DNA from: SIG607 sp045648445
Lineage (GTDB): Bacteria; Bacillota; Clostridia; Oscillospirales; Acutalibacteraceae
Assembly (NCBI GenBank): GCA_045648445.1
Contig: JAZRNY010000034.1
Span: 1 to 64,000 of the forward strand
Direction: 5' to 3'
DNA: 64,000 bases
A program made the translations under genes and the position numbers. The first letter of the stretch is position 1, and every line of letters begins with the position of its first letter. Below the pieces are notes generated by a model, which worked only from the letters and a program-made list of their open reading frames with translations, made no database searches and was not told the origin of the DNA. Positions 1 to 8,594 of the stretch are shown here, in pieces.

Positions 1-273
1 AAAGTATTACTGCGTTTTCGCAACTTCAAAATCGAAACAAATTTATTCTTACAAAACTGCTTGCACCTAAAAAAGATAAATTTTTAGTGGAATAAAAGGC
101 GAAAAGCCGTGGTAATGCTGACGCATACCACGGCTTTTTAACACATTAGAACGCAAAAATTTGCTTTTTTAGGCATTTTTATCCCTAAGAACAACTCCCG
201 TTAAGCAGAGTCTTTTATTTTTGCTGTTGGCGCGATAAAGGTTCAAGTCCTTTTTGTGCGCCTTTTGTTGCTG
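1..273. other. Gene-free leading stretch
   Basis: I see no convincing gene here; the short reading frames lack ribosome binding sites and recognisable sequence. It holds one terminator hairpin (102-138) and a hairpin at 229-262 whose apex, AAAGG-TTCAAGT-CCTTT, looks like a tRNA T-arm, although no complete tRNA can be folded around it. Confidence 0.6.
102..138 (+). terminator. Rho-independent terminator
   Basis: A 13-bp perfect stem (102-114 with 126-138, AAAAGCCGTGGTA / TACCACGGCTTTT) with an 11-nt loop, its 3' arm ending in a run of T. It presumably ends a transcript that starts before the window. Confidence 0.75.
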
Positions 274-302
274 TTGAAAAATACGGTGATTTATGCTAAA
301 CT
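274..302 (+). promoter_or_regulatory. Promoter of the alpha/beta hydrolase gene
   Basis: TTGAAA (274-279), a 17-bp spacer and TAAACT (297-302), with TG one base upstream of the -10 (extended -10). It lies about 40 bp upstream of the hydrolase start. Confidence 0.5.
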
Positions 303-341
303 TAATGAGAAACGAAACTTTGGCAAAGGAGAATTTGCAGA

Positions 342-1439
342 TTGAAAAATATAGAGCAGGATGGACGCTTAAAAAACGATGCAAAACAGATAATGAGTCT
401 TGTATTGCGCACAGGTCTGCAGTTAGGAACTGTTATTGCAGCCAAGGCAGCGTACGATTCCTTTTTCAAAAGATACGAAAAACAGGACATCAATACGATA
501 TTTGGTGAATTTGATTACAGTAGAGTGGAAGAAACACTGCCCCGTACTACCTTTTTCTTTCCCAGTGGAGGCCTAAACCTTCAAGGCTATTTTTATCCTT
601 GCCATAGCGCAAAGGGAATGGTTGTAGTTTGTCACGGTATGCATGCGGGCGCAGATGATTATATTCCGTTCATTAAATTCTTTGTTCGTAACGGATATTG
701 CGTGTTTACATACGATTGCCAAGGTACTTATAGGTCTGAGGGAGATTCTACCGTAGGTATGTGCACACCTTTGGTGAATTTGGACCATGCATTAACATAT
801 ATCGAAAAGGACAAAACGTTATCTAAATATCCGCTGTTTTTGTTTGGACATTCTTGGGGAGGCTATGCTGCAACTGCGGTACTTTATATCCATAAAAATA
901 TCTGCGGATGCGCTGCTGTTGCACCGTTCAACAGTGGATATACGCTGTTTGTGGAAAAGGGAGAGCAATTTACTTCATTATTCTCGGATATGCTGAAAAG
1001 TGATTTTCCAAAAGAATTTTTGGACGCCTATCAATCGTTGTTGTTCAAAGACTATACAAATCACAATGCCGTAAAAGGCATAAACAGTACCGACGTGCCT
1101 GTATATATTGCACATGGTAACCGTGATTTTGTTATAAGTTTCGCTCATCAATCGGTTATTTCCCATAAAGATGAAATTCGAAAAAATAACGTAATCTATT
1201 ATGTTGGTACCGGTGACCAAGCAGGGCATAATACTATTTTGCATTCAAACAGAGCCATTGCCTATCAGGAAACTGTTAAAAAAGACTTGAAAGAATTGAA
1301 AAAGAAATATGATCGAGATTTCACTCAAGAGGAAATGACTGAGTTTTGCAACAGTGTTGACCACGCCTTATACAGTGAAGTCAATATGGAAATGATGCAA
1401 GATATTTTGAATATGTTTAACAAGGCGTTACAAAAATAA
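342..1439 (+). CDS. Alpha/beta hydrolase (serine aminopeptidase S33 / monoacylglycerol lipase-like)
   Basis: A 365-residue protein with a serine hydrolase fold. The region around residues 90-100 (VVVCHGMHAGADDY) matches the oxyanion-hole HG motif of S33 hydrolases, GHSWGG near residue 170 is the nucleophile elbow, and a late His in GDQAGHN is a candidate catalytic base. There is no signal peptide, so it is probably cytosolic. The start is TTG at 342, supported by AAAGGAG eight bases upstream; no better ATG exists. It is a single-gene unit with its own promoter, converging on a minus-strand lipoprotein. The substrate is unknown; an ester or monoacylglycerol is likely from the family. Confidence 0.75.
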   Translation: MKNIEQDGRLKNDAKQIMSLVLRTGLQLGTVIAAKAAYDSFFKRYEKQDINTIFGEFDYSRVEETLPRTTFFFPSGGLNLQGYFYPCHSAKGMVVVCHGMHAGADDYIPFIKFFVRNGYCVFTYDCQGTYRSEGDSTVGMCTPLVNLDHALTYIEKDKTLSKYPLFLFGHSWGGYAATAVLYIHKNICGCAAVAPFNSGYTLFVEKGEQFTSLFSDMLKSDFPKEFLDAYQSLLFKDYTNHNAVKGINSTDVPVYIAHGNRDFVISFAHQSVISHKDEIRKNNVIYYVGTGDQAGHNTILHSNRAIAYQETVKKDLKELKKKYDRDFTQEEMTEFCNSVDHALYSEVNMEMMQDILNMFNKALQK

Positions 1440-1456
1440 TTATGCATTAGAAATAA

Positions 1457-1843
1457 TTATTTTACCGGCGAAAGTGATATTCGTTTTGTATGCCAAACAT
1501 GTTTGTGGCTATCGTATTCTCCGAATACTTCGTCATAAGCCTTTGTTTCGACTATAAGTTCTTGACTTGAAAGTATGAGATAATTTTCATTGTCAAGTTT
1601 TATACTGAATTCCGGAAATTCGGGGAAGCATTTATTAGTTATTTCCGCTTCAGCCTCTTTAAGCAGTTCATAGTTTATGTAATTTATATACTTTTCAATT
1701 TCCCAATTGACTGCAACCTCTGAATTTGAAATGGGCAAAATGACGTAATAACTGCCTTGTTCGTATTTTATGTTAGCCATTCGACAGGAACAACAAGAAA
1801 AAATGATTGCAACCGCAAGTAATAAACAACAAATTTTTTTCAT
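1457..1843 (-). CDS. Small putative lipoprotein
   Basis: A 128-residue protein of unknown function. The N-terminus has a basic MKK, a hydrophobic stretch and a Cys cluster (IFSCCSC, residues 14-20) that looks like a degenerate lipobox, so it is probably a membrane-anchored extracytoplasmic lipoprotein. The remainder is acidic with no recognisable domain. The start is supported by an AAGGAGGT ribosome binding site right upstream on the minus strand. It is transcribed toward the hydrolase gene and leaves only 17 bp between the two stop codons. A terminator for the upstream alr operon (1905-1936) separates it from alr, so it has its own transcription. Confidence 0.6.
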   Translation of the reverse strand: MKKICCLLLAVAIIFSCCSCRMANIKYEQGSYYVILPISNSEVAVNWEIEKYINYINYELLKEAEAEITNKCFPEFPEFSIKLDNENYLILSSQELIVETKAYDEVFGEYDSHKHVWHTKRISLSPVK

Positions 1844-1904
1844 AATAAATACCTCCTTGTATTTTTTCTATTTATATAAACGACACAAACAAGGTTTTTG
1901 TGAC

Positions 1905-1936
1905 AAAAAATCGAAGGCTTTTAGCCTTCGATTTTA
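1905..1936 (-). terminator. Terminator of the ychF-alr operon
   Basis: On the minus strand AAAATCGAAGGCT / AGCCTTCGATTTT form a hairpin with a 3-nt loop followed by T-rich sequence, 3 bp after the alr stop codon. Confidence 0.85.
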
Positions 1937-1938
1937 AA

Positions 1939-3054
1939 TTAATCCACTTTGATTCTGGGTACGCGTTTTGAAATACCACATACTATTTCGTAGTTTATGG
2001 TGCCTACTTTTTCGGCTAAACTGTCTACAGAAAGTTCTTTAGAGAAAAGTGTTACCTCGTCACCGATTTGAACGTTTTTTATATGAGAGACGTCAACGGT
2101 AATCTGGTCCATACAAACTCTGCCGACAATTTTTGCTTTTTGACCGTTAATAATAACTTCGCCTTTGTTAGAAAGGGCGCGCGGATAACCGTCTGCATAT
2201 CCTACCGATACTGTGGCTATCTTCATTTTTTCATCGCTTTTAAAGGTTCTGCCGTAACTTATATAGGTGTCTTCTTCCACTTCTTTGACCATAGAAACAA
2301 CACTTTTTAGTGTCATAACGGGTATAAGTTCTTCACTGAATGTCATATCTTTATCGGGGGTAAGTCCGTAAAGAATAACGCCCGGACGGCAAATGGTGGA
2401 ATGTTTGTCTTTGTGCAATAAAAGACCGGCAGAATTACAGCAATGGACTGCTGTTATGGTTTTGCAATTTTCTTTTAAAATTTCGCTTGCCTTTACAAAA
2501 CGGCTGTATTGACCGTTAGTATATTCTTCATTAGTGTCGGCAGTAGAAAAATGAGTGAAAGCACCTTCGTACGAAATGCCGTCTAAATCCAAACAGTCAA
2601 TTGCATCGGTTATTCCGAAAAGATTGTCGTTTCTGCAATCAAAACCTAATCTTCCCATACCCGTATCAAGTTTTATGTGAGCCTTTACGGTTACGTTGGC
2701 CTGTTTTGCATAAAAAGAAAGTTTTTCTGCAAAATCTTTATCGTATACGGTTTGGATAATATTATTTTCTGCAAGTCTTTTTGCAGTTTCGGGAGGCGTA
2801 TAGCCCAAAATAAGAATGGGATATTCGACACCGAGTTTTCGCAGGTCTTCTGCTTCGTCAATATTAGAAACTGCAAAACACTGAGCGCCTGCATCAAGCA
2901 AAGTGGGAATAACAATTTCGGTGCCGTGACCGTAGGCGTCAGCCTTTACAACCGCCATAAGCGAACTGTTTTGCGCACTGTTTTTAATTGTTTTAAAATT
3001 ATGTACCAAAGCAGAAACGCTGATTTCTGCCCAGGTGCGATGTAAAAAAGCCAT
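1939..3054 (-). CDS. alr: Alanine racemase
   Basis: A 371-residue PLP enzyme that interconverts L- and D-alanine for peptidoglycan synthesis. The N-terminal TIM barrel carries the PLP lysine in VVKADAYGHG (about residue 37), and the C-terminal beta domain carries the second catalytic tyrosine in SYGRTF (about residue 268). Length is typical of bacterial Alr. The ATG start has a suitable spacing from AAAGAGG. It is the last gene of the minus-strand operon ychF-lipoprotein-metallopeptidase-alr and lies 12 bp after the metallopeptidase. A strong terminator follows. Confidence 0.96.
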   Translation of the reverse strand: MAFLHRTWAEISVSALVHNFKTIKNSAQNSSLMAVVKADAYGHGTEIVIPTLLDAGAQCFAVSNIDEAEDLRKLGVEYPILILGYTPPETAKRLAENNIIQTVYDKDFAEKLSFYAKQANVTVKAHIKLDTGMGRLGFDCRNDNLFGITDAIDCLDLDGISYEGAFTHFSTADTNEEYTNGQYSRFVKASEILKENCKTITAVHCCNSAGLLLHKDKHSTICRPGVILYGLTPDKDMTFSEELIPVMTLKSVVSMVKEVEEDTYISYGRTFKSDEKMKIATVSVGYADGYPRALSNKGEVIINGQKAKIVGRVCMDQITVDVSHIKNVQIGDEVTLFSKELSVDSLAEKVGTINYEIVCGISKRVPRIKVD

Positions 3055-3066
3055 AAAAAAACCTCT

Positions 3067-3786
3067 TTATCTTCTGCGATTTACTATTGAAACAAGACGT
3101 AAAAGTTGGGCTAGTGAAGCCAGTAATGCGCCTAGATATGTCATAGCGGCGGCACCGAGCACCTTTTTAGCGCCCTGTATTTCTGAGTCATCGTATAAAA
3201 TACTGTAATCTCTTATGGTGGAAATCGCTCTTTTTGAAGCGTTGAATTCAACGGGTAGAGTAATAAGTTGAAAAAGTGTGGATAATGAGTAAAATGCTAC
3301 GCCTATACCTGCCAAAAAAGGCGCGAAAATAAAGCCTAAAAGTATAAGCGGCATAGCCAAAACCGAACCGAAACGCGTGATAGGAACTATTGCGTTTCTA
3401 AGTTTTATTGGCGCGTAATTGGTTGCGTATTGCAGGGCGTGACCTGCTTCGTGACAGGCCACTCCTACGGCGGCAACCGTGTTTTTATCGTATACGTCTT
3501 CGCTTAAACGTATAACGTTAGTGCGAGGGTCAAAATGGTCGGTAAGATTTCCGCTGACGCGCTCGATTTTTACGTTAGTTATGCCTTGGCTTATAAGGAG
3601 TTTTTCTGCTGCCTGAGCGCCCGTTAAAACCGTTGGAATCTTACTGAATTTTGCAAAGGTGGATTTTACCTTTGCTTGTGCAACGGCAGTAATAATGACG
3701 GCGACTATTAAAAGCACCATAGAAAAAGCGTAAAGTGGGTTGCTGAAATCAAAACCGTAGTAATAGTAAGGATAGTAAAGTGGCAT
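3067..3786 (-). CDS. YugP-type membrane zinc metallopeptidase
   Basis: A 239-residue integral membrane protein of the Zn_peptidase_2 (YugP) family. One membrane segment lies near residues 18-38; the soluble part carries the zinc motif HEAGH in VACHEAGHALQYA (about residues 112-116); further hydrophobic segments follow around residues 135-180 and near the C-terminus. Its start follows an AAAGGTTGA ribosome binding site. It sits 4 bp after the lipoprotein stop and 12 bp before alr. The family has no well-defined physiological substrate. Confidence 0.88.
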   Translation of the reverse strand: MPLYYPYYYYGFDFSNPLYAFSMVLLIVAVIITAVAQAKVKSTFAKFSKIPTVLTGAQAAEKLLISQGITNVKIERVSGNLTDHFDPRTNVIRLSEDVYDKNTVAAVGVACHEAGHALQYATNYAPIKLRNAIVPITRFGSVLAMPLILLGFIFAPFLAGIGVAFYSLSTLFQLITLPVEFNASKRAISTIRDYSILYDDSEIQGAKKVLGAAAMTYLGALLASLAQLLRLVSIVNRRR

Positions 3787-3790
3787 AAAA

Positions 3791-4435
3791 TCAACCTTTC
3801 ACTTCTATCTTTTGAAATTTGACCTCGTAATATTCATTTTCATTGCTATTTTCACCGGTTCTGTACAAACGATAGGTTGAAGCGTCGGTAAAACGGGCAA
3901 CAAAATCAAGCGTTTGGTTACTGCCTGACGGTGTTACGTCAAGTTGTTTCATCGAAATCGGCTTTCCGTCCGCTTCATAAGAAAAACCGTATTCGGTTAT
4001 ATAACCGTTTGCATATCTATAGGATACTATAAAACCGCTGTAATCAAAAATAATTGTAAGAAATTCCTTTTTGTCATTATCGTACAAAATATATTTATGA
4101 TTTGTTATTTTATCGGCAGTGAAGTTTTGTACTGCGCCTGAGTCATAGGAACGTGTTAAGGTCTTTAAAATACCGCGTTTGTTATAAGTAAAACTGTCGA
4201 TATAACTTTCGCCGTAATTATAAGGATAATTTACGGTTATAGTTTCAGGTTTATCATATTCGTTATATGTGTAGGTCGTTTCAATATTGATATTTTCGTT
4301 ACTTACCCATGAAATTTTATCAATGCGGTAAACCCCTTTGGATGAACAGGCGCAAAGGGTGCCTAAAGATAACGTTAAAACGACAATAAGACATAAAATT
4401 TTAACTGTATTTTTATACATTGAAGAGGAATTCAA
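3791..4435 (-). CDS. Putative lipoprotein of unknown function
   Basis: A 214-residue protein with a lipoprotein signal: a basic N-terminus, a hydrophobic core and LCAC (residues 27-30) as lipobox. The mature part has repeated Y/F-rich beta strands (TYTYNEYDKPETITV, SFTYNKRGILKTLT) that resemble RHS/YD-type or DUF4595-like beta repeats, though I cannot name a family with certainty. The first 23 bp overlap the end of ychF in another frame, which implies translational coupling. It was probably captured into the operon between ychF and the metallopeptidase gene. Confidence 0.65.
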   Translation of the reverse strand: MNSSSMYKNTVKILCLIVVLTLSLGTLCACSSKGVYRIDKISWVSNENINIETTYTYNEYDKPETITVNYPYNYGESYIDSFTYNKRGILKTLTRSYDSGAVQNFTADKITNHKYILYDNDKKEFLTIIFDYSGFIVSYRYANGYITEYGFSYEADGKPISMKQLDVTPSGSNQTLDFVARFTDASTYRLYRTGENSNENEYYEVKFQKIEVKG

Positions 4436-5522
4436 CTACGTCACCATCCTGCATAACATATTCTTTGCCTTCTGTTCTAACAAGACCTTTTGTACGGGCA
4501 TTGGCTAGTGAACCGCAACTTTCAAGGTCTTTGAACGCTATAATTTGGGCTCTTATAAAACCTCTTTCAAAGTCGGAGTGAATTTTACCTGCGGCCTGAG
4601 GCGCTTTAGTTTCCTTTTTTATTGTCCATGCTCTTACTTCTTTTTCACCTGCAGTAAGATAGGAAATAAGACCTAAAAGACTGTAACTCTTTTGAATAAG
4701 ACGGTCAAGTCCCGAAGCGTCAAGTCCAAGGTCAGAAAGGAACATTTCTTTTTCTTCGCCCGTCATATCGGCAATATCCGCCTCCATTTGAGCGCAAATG
4801 GGAAGAACTTCGGCGCCCTCTTTAGCGGCAAGTTCTTTAACCTTTGAAAAGTGCGGATTATCTTCCGGCGCTTTTCCCGCAAAATCATCTTCGCTTAAAT
4901 TAGCAGCATAAATAATAGGCTTAGAAGTAAGAAGGAATACGGTGTTTAAAATTTCCTGTTCCTCGCTTGTTACGGCAAGACTTCTGGCACTCTTTCCGCT
5001 TTCAAGATGGTCGTAAAGTTTTTTCAGAAAATCAAGTTCGCCCTGCAAAGATTTATTACCCTTTAAGTCTTTCGTGGTCTTAGCAATTCTTCTTTCAACC
5101 ATTTCCATATCCGAAAAAATAAGTTCTAGGTCGATGGTTTCAATATCGCGAAGAGGGTCAATACTGCCTTCAACATGTATAATATTTTCGTTTTCAAAAC
5201 ATCTTACAACGTGAACGATGGCGTCAACCTCTCTTATGTTTGCAAGGAATTTATTTCCAAGTCCTTCGCCCTTTGAAGCGCCTTTAACAAGACCTGCAAT
5301 ATCAACAAATTCTATTATGGCAGGAACAACAGGGGGAACCTTTGATCCTTCGGTGTACATATCTTTTAGTACGTCAAGACGTTTGTCGGGAACGGCAACT
5401 ACACCTACGTTAGGTTCAATGGTACAAAAAGGGAAGTTTGCCGACTGAGCGCCTGCGTTTGTAATAGCGTTAAATAAAGTGGATTTTCCGACGTTTGGAA
5501 GTCCTACGATACCTAGTTTCAT
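4413..5522 (-). CDS. ychF: Redox-regulated ATPase YchF (OBG-family)
   Basis: A 369-residue P-loop protein. It starts with the G1 motif GLPNVGKSTLFNA (residues 7-19), has the G3 region DIAGLVKGASKGEGLGNKFL, and carries NLSE (about residue 208) instead of the NKxD G4 motif, the change that makes YchF prefer ATP. The C-terminal TGS domain ends in the expected VEFLFNV. Length is normal for the family. It is the first gene of a four-gene minus-strand operon with a TTGATA-17-TATAAT promoter at 5558-5586, divergent from hprK. The role is ribosome-associated and stress-related in other bacteria. Confidence 0.96.
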   Translation of the reverse strand: MKLGIVGLPNVGKSTLFNAITNAGAQSANFPFCTIEPNVGVVAVPDKRLDVLKDMYTEGSKVPPVVPAIIEFVDIAGLVKGASKGEGLGNKFLANIREVDAIVHVVRCFENENIIHVEGSIDPLRDIETIDLELIFSDMEMVERRIAKTTKDLKGNKSLQGELDFLKKLYDHLESGKSARSLAVTSEEQEILNTVFLLTSKPIIYAANLSEDDFAGKAPEDNPHFSKVKELAAKEGAEVLPICAQMEADIADMTGEEKEMFLSDLGLDASGLDRLIQKSYSLLGLISYLTAGEKEVRAWTIKKETKAPQAAGKIHSDFERGFIRAQIIAFKDLESCGSLANARTKGLVRTEGKEYVMQDGDVVEFLFNV

Positions 5523-5557
5523 ATTTTTTCCTCCAAAAAATACATAATAACATATAC

Positions 5558-5586
5558 ATTATATAGTTTTATATAAATATTATCAA
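5558..5586 (-). promoter_or_regulatory. Promoter of ychF operon
   Basis: On the minus strand TTGATA (5581-5586), a 17-bp spacer and TATAAT (5558-5563), 36 bp upstream of the ychF start. It is back-to-back with the hprK promoter. Confidence 0.75.
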
Positions 5587-5604
5587 GAAAAATATAAAAA
5601 AACT

Positions 5605-5632
5605 TTGAAAATCATAAATAATGTAGTATAAT
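5605..5632 (+). promoter_or_regulatory. Promoter of hprK operon
   Basis: TTGAAA (5605-5610), a 16-bp spacer and TATAAT (5627-5632), about 30 bp upstream of the hprK start. Confidence 0.75.
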
Positions 5633-5662
5633 AAGAAAGATAATAAAAGGAGTGAAGCCTTT

Positions 5663-6625
5663 ATGCATACAAATTTTACTATTTCTCTTTCTAAAATAAT
5701 TTCGGAACTTTCTCTCGAAATTCTTTATCTTCCTTGCGAAGCAGAAAATATTATGATAAAAAGTACCGAAATTAACCGTCCCGGTATCCAACTTGCAGGA
5801 TTTTACGGTTACTTTGATAATACACGTATTCAAATAATAGGAAAAACCGAAGAAGGTTATCTTGAAGAATTACCTCTTGAAGAACAACAGTCGCGTTATG
5901 ATACCTTCCTTTCTCAAAAACCGCCTGCAATAATTATTACAAGAAGTCTTGAGGTGCCTGAGTTTGTACTTGATATAGCAAAACGTTATGAAGTACCCGT
6001 TTTAAGAAGTAAAGATACTACTTCCGAAGTTTCGGCAGCGCTTATTGCATTCCTTAATCTTCAACTTGCTCCTCGTATTACACGTCACGGCGTACTTGTT
6101 GAGGTTTACGGCGAAGGTATTTTGCTGCTTGGCGAAAGCGGTGTTGGTAAAAGTGAAACTGCTATTGAACTTGTTAAGCGCGGTCACCGTCTTATTGCAG
6201 ACGATGCCGTTGAAATCCGTAAGGTTTCCAGCAAGTCTCTTGTAGGCAGCGCACCGGATAACATTCGTCACTTTATTGAACTTCGCGGTATAGGAATAAT
6301 TAATGCGTCTCGTATATTTGGTGTGGGTGCGGTTAAACTTACAGAAAAAATAGATATGATAATAAATCTTGAACCTTGGGATATAAATAAGGTTTATGAT
6401 AGAATGGGACTTGAAGCCCAAACTACCGAAATTCTGGGTATAACCGTTCCGTCGGTTACCATACCCGTTAAACCCGGTAGAAACCTTGCGGTAATCATAG
6501 AGGTTGCTTCAATGAACAATAGACAAAAAAAATTGGGTTATAATGCAGCCGAAGATCTGCTTAAACGTCTTGGAATGATGGAAGACGACGGTGTACAAGA
6601 GGTTAACGTTGACCCGTATCAGTAA
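5663..6625 (+). CDS. hprK: HPr kinase/phosphorylase
   Basis: A 320-residue bifunctional enzyme that phosphorylates and dephosphorylates HPr at Ser46, setting carbon catabolite repression in Firmicutes. The C-terminal half has the P-loop GESGVGKS (residues 157-164), the following LIADDAVEI segment, and the HprK signature PGRNLAVIIEVA. The N-terminal domain matches HprK1_N. The ATG start has AAAGGAG at the right distance. It leads an operon with glcK, murB, whiA and dnaE. In many Firmicutes hprK sits with lgt or murB; here a glucokinase gene is inserted directly after it, which links two carbon-control enzymes. Confidence 0.96.
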   Translation: MHTNFTISLSKIISELSLEILYLPCEAENIMIKSTEINRPGIQLAGFYGYFDNTRIQIIGKTEEGYLEELPLEEQQSRYDTFLSQKPPAIIITRSLEVPEFVLDIAKRYEVPVLRSKDTTSEVSAALIAFLNLQLAPRITRHGVLVEVYGEGILLLGESGVGKSETAIELVKRGHRLIADDAVEIRKVSSKSLVGSAPDNIRHFIELRGIGIINASRIFGVGAVKLTEKIDMIINLEPWDINKVYDRMGLEAQTTEILGITVPSVTIPVKPGRNLAVIIEVASMNNRQKKLGYNAAEDLLKRLGMMEDDGVQEVNVDPYQ

Positions 6626-6652
6626 TGGTTTTAATAATGGAGGAAGAATTAA

Positions 6653-7606
6653 ATGTATACGTTGGGAATTGATTTGGGTGGAACAAATATTGTTGCCGGT
6701 GTAGTTGATGAAAATTTAAGGGTTATAGCCAAAGGAAAGGTAAAAACCAATAGACCGCGTCCTGCTGAAGAAATTGCCGACGATATGGCAAAGGCTTGTT
6801 TTATTGCTTGTGAAAATGCAGGAATTGCCATTGATGATATTTTTGCGTGCGGTATTGGAGGTCCCGGAGCAGTTGACCCTATTTCAGGTACAGTCGTTTA
6901 TGCAAACAACCTTGATTTTGAAAACGTACCGTTGGCTGCTATGTTAAAGGAACGCACAGGTGTTGATTTTTATATTGAAAACGATGCAAATGCAGCGGCA
7001 TATGGTGAGTTTTTAGCAGGAAGCGGCAGAGGCGCAAACGACTGCATAGTAGTGACTCTCGGCACAGGTGTTGGCGGCGGTGTAATTATCGGCGGAAAAC
7101 TATTCTCCGGTTCTAACTATGCAGGCGGTGAACTCGGCCACATGGTAATTGAAATGAATGGCGAACCTTGCACATGCGGCAGAAATGGATGTTGGGAAAG
7201 TTATGCATCTGCAACTGCCCTTATTAAGCAAACCAAAGATGCAATGAATAAAAATAAAAACAGCGTTATGTGGGAAATAGCAGGTGGAAAACTTGAAAAC
7301 GTTAACGGCAGAACTGCTTTTGACGGTATGAGAAAAGGTGACAAAACCGCTAAAGAAGTAGTAGATGCCTATGAAAAATACGTAGCAATAGGAATTACGA
7401 ACATTGCGAATATTTTCCAACCCGAAAAAATTTGTATCGGCGGCGGTGTTTCTAACGAAAAAGAAACCTTAATTAAACCTATTTCAGAGTTTGTTAATCG
7501 TGAGATTTACGTAACTATGGGCAAACCTTGCGAGATACTTCCTGCTGAACTTGGAAATGATGCGGGCATTATAGGCGCTGCTCAACTCTATAGATTGTAT
7601 AAGTAA
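6653..7606 (+). CDS. glcK: ROK-family glucokinase
   Basis: A 317-residue sugar kinase of the ROK family that phosphorylates glucose with ATP. Seen motifs: the phosphate-binding DLGGTNIVAG (residues 6-15), the catalytic region YIENDANAAAYGE, the GTGVGGGVI loop, the ExGH substrate motif in GELGHMV, and the zinc-binding CTCGRNGCWE. Length is typical. GGAGGAAG lies 8 bp upstream of the ATG. It lies 27 bp after hprK and 61 bp before murB. In Firmicutes this enzyme can also contribute to CcpA-dependent repression, which fits its place beside hprK (inference). Confidence 0.93.
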   Translation: MYTLGIDLGGTNIVAGVVDENLRVIAKGKVKTNRPRPAEEIADDMAKACFIACENAGIAIDDIFACGIGGPGAVDPISGTVVYANNLDFENVPLAAMLKERTGVDFYIENDANAAAYGEFLAGSGRGANDCIVVTLGTGVGGGVIIGGKLFSGSNYAGGELGHMVIEMNGEPCTCGRNGCWESYASATALIKQTKDAMNKNKNSVMWEIAGGKLENVNGRTAFDGMRKGDKTAKEVVDAYEKYVAIGITNIANIFQPEKICIGGGVSNEKETLIKPISEFVNREIYVTMGKPCEILPAELGNDAGIIGAAQLYRLYK

Positions 7607-7667
7607 TTTATTAGGTGCAGTTTTATGTATCTGCACAAATATAATTTTTAAATAAGAGGTAAACTGA

Positions 7668-8573
7668 ATGACGGCTTTTGAAAGTTTTCTTAACGACAAT
7701 AAAATAAAGTATTTAAAAAACGAGCCTATGAGCCGTCATACATCCTTTCATATTGGCGGTAATGCAGAGTATTTTGTGTTGCCTGATGATGAAAAATCCC
7801 TTATATCCGTAATTGATTTTTGCAAAAAATCTGATATTCCCATAAACTTAATCGGAAAGGGCAGTAACCTTGTAGTAAGTGATAACGGTATTAAAGGCGC
7901 GGTAATTTGCACCCTTAATATGAACTGTATATCATTAGGTGAAAACGGAGAGATTTATTCCGATGCAGGAGCTTCTCTTGCTTCTCTTTGTACCTTTGCG
8001 CGTGATAATTGTTTAGGCGGTCTTGAGTTCGCTTACGGTATTCCCGGAAGTGTTGGCGGCGCAATGTTTATGAATGCGGGCGCATACGGTGGTGAAATGA
8101 AAGACGTTGCAGTATCATCACTTTGTTTAGACCAAAATCTTAACATAATAAAAATAAGTGGCGAAGATATGCTTCTTACATACCGAAGCAGTGTTTTCAA
8201 AAAGAAAAATCTTTTTATACTGGGCGCATATTTTAAACTTTCACAAGACAGTAAAGAGAATATAACTGCCAAAATGGACGATTATATGGGCAGAAGAAAA
8301 TCAAAACAACCTTTGGAATACCCAAGTGCAGGAAGCGTATTTAAACGTCCCGAAGGATATTTTGCAGGCGCTCTTATTGAAAAAAACGGGTTTAAAGGTT
8401 ACTCGGTAGGTGGCGCACAAGTTAGCGAAAAACACGCAGGTTTTATTATAAACAAGGGCGAAGCCACCTGTAGCGACGTTAAAAAACTTGTTGAAATTAT
8501 AAAAGAAAAGGTTGAAAAAGAAGACGGCGTTTTATTACAACCCGAACTTATATTTATGGGTAACGACCTTTAA
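7668..8573 (+). CDS. murB: UDP-N-acetylmuramate dehydrogenase (UDP-N-acetylenolpyruvoylglucosamine reductase)
   Basis: A 301-residue FAD enzyme that reduces enolpyruvyl-UDP-GlcNAc to UDP-MurNAc in peptidoglycan precursor synthesis. Motifs: SRHTSFHIGGNAE near the N-terminus, IGKGSNLVVSD (FAD binding), GIPGSVGGAMFMNAGAYGGE, YRSSVFK, and PSAGSVFKRP with the catalytic Ser, followed by KGYSVGGAQVSEKHAGFIIN and the terminal PELIFMG. Length fits the type II enzyme of Gram-positives. It precedes whiA by 21 bp. Confidence 0.96.
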   Translation: MTAFESFLNDNKIKYLKNEPMSRHTSFHIGGNAEYFVLPDDEKSLISVIDFCKKSDIPINLIGKGSNLVVSDNGIKGAVICTLNMNCISLGENGEIYSDAGASLASLCTFARDNCLGGLEFAYGIPGSVGGAMFMNAGAYGGEMKDVAVSSLCLDQNLNIIKISGEDMLLTYRSSVFKKKNLFILGAYFKLSQDSKENITAKMDDYMGRRKSKQPLEYPSAGSVFKRPEGYFAGALIEKNGFKGYSVGGAQVSEKHAGFIINKGEATCSDVKKLVEIIKEKVEKEDGVLLQPELIFMGNDL

Positions 8574-8594
8574 AATTTTAGGAAGGTAAAAGGT

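Noticed and set aside
169..384. 71-codon minus-strand reading frame near the left end
   Set aside because: No ribosome binding site; it runs through the promoter of the hydrolase gene and resembles no protein.
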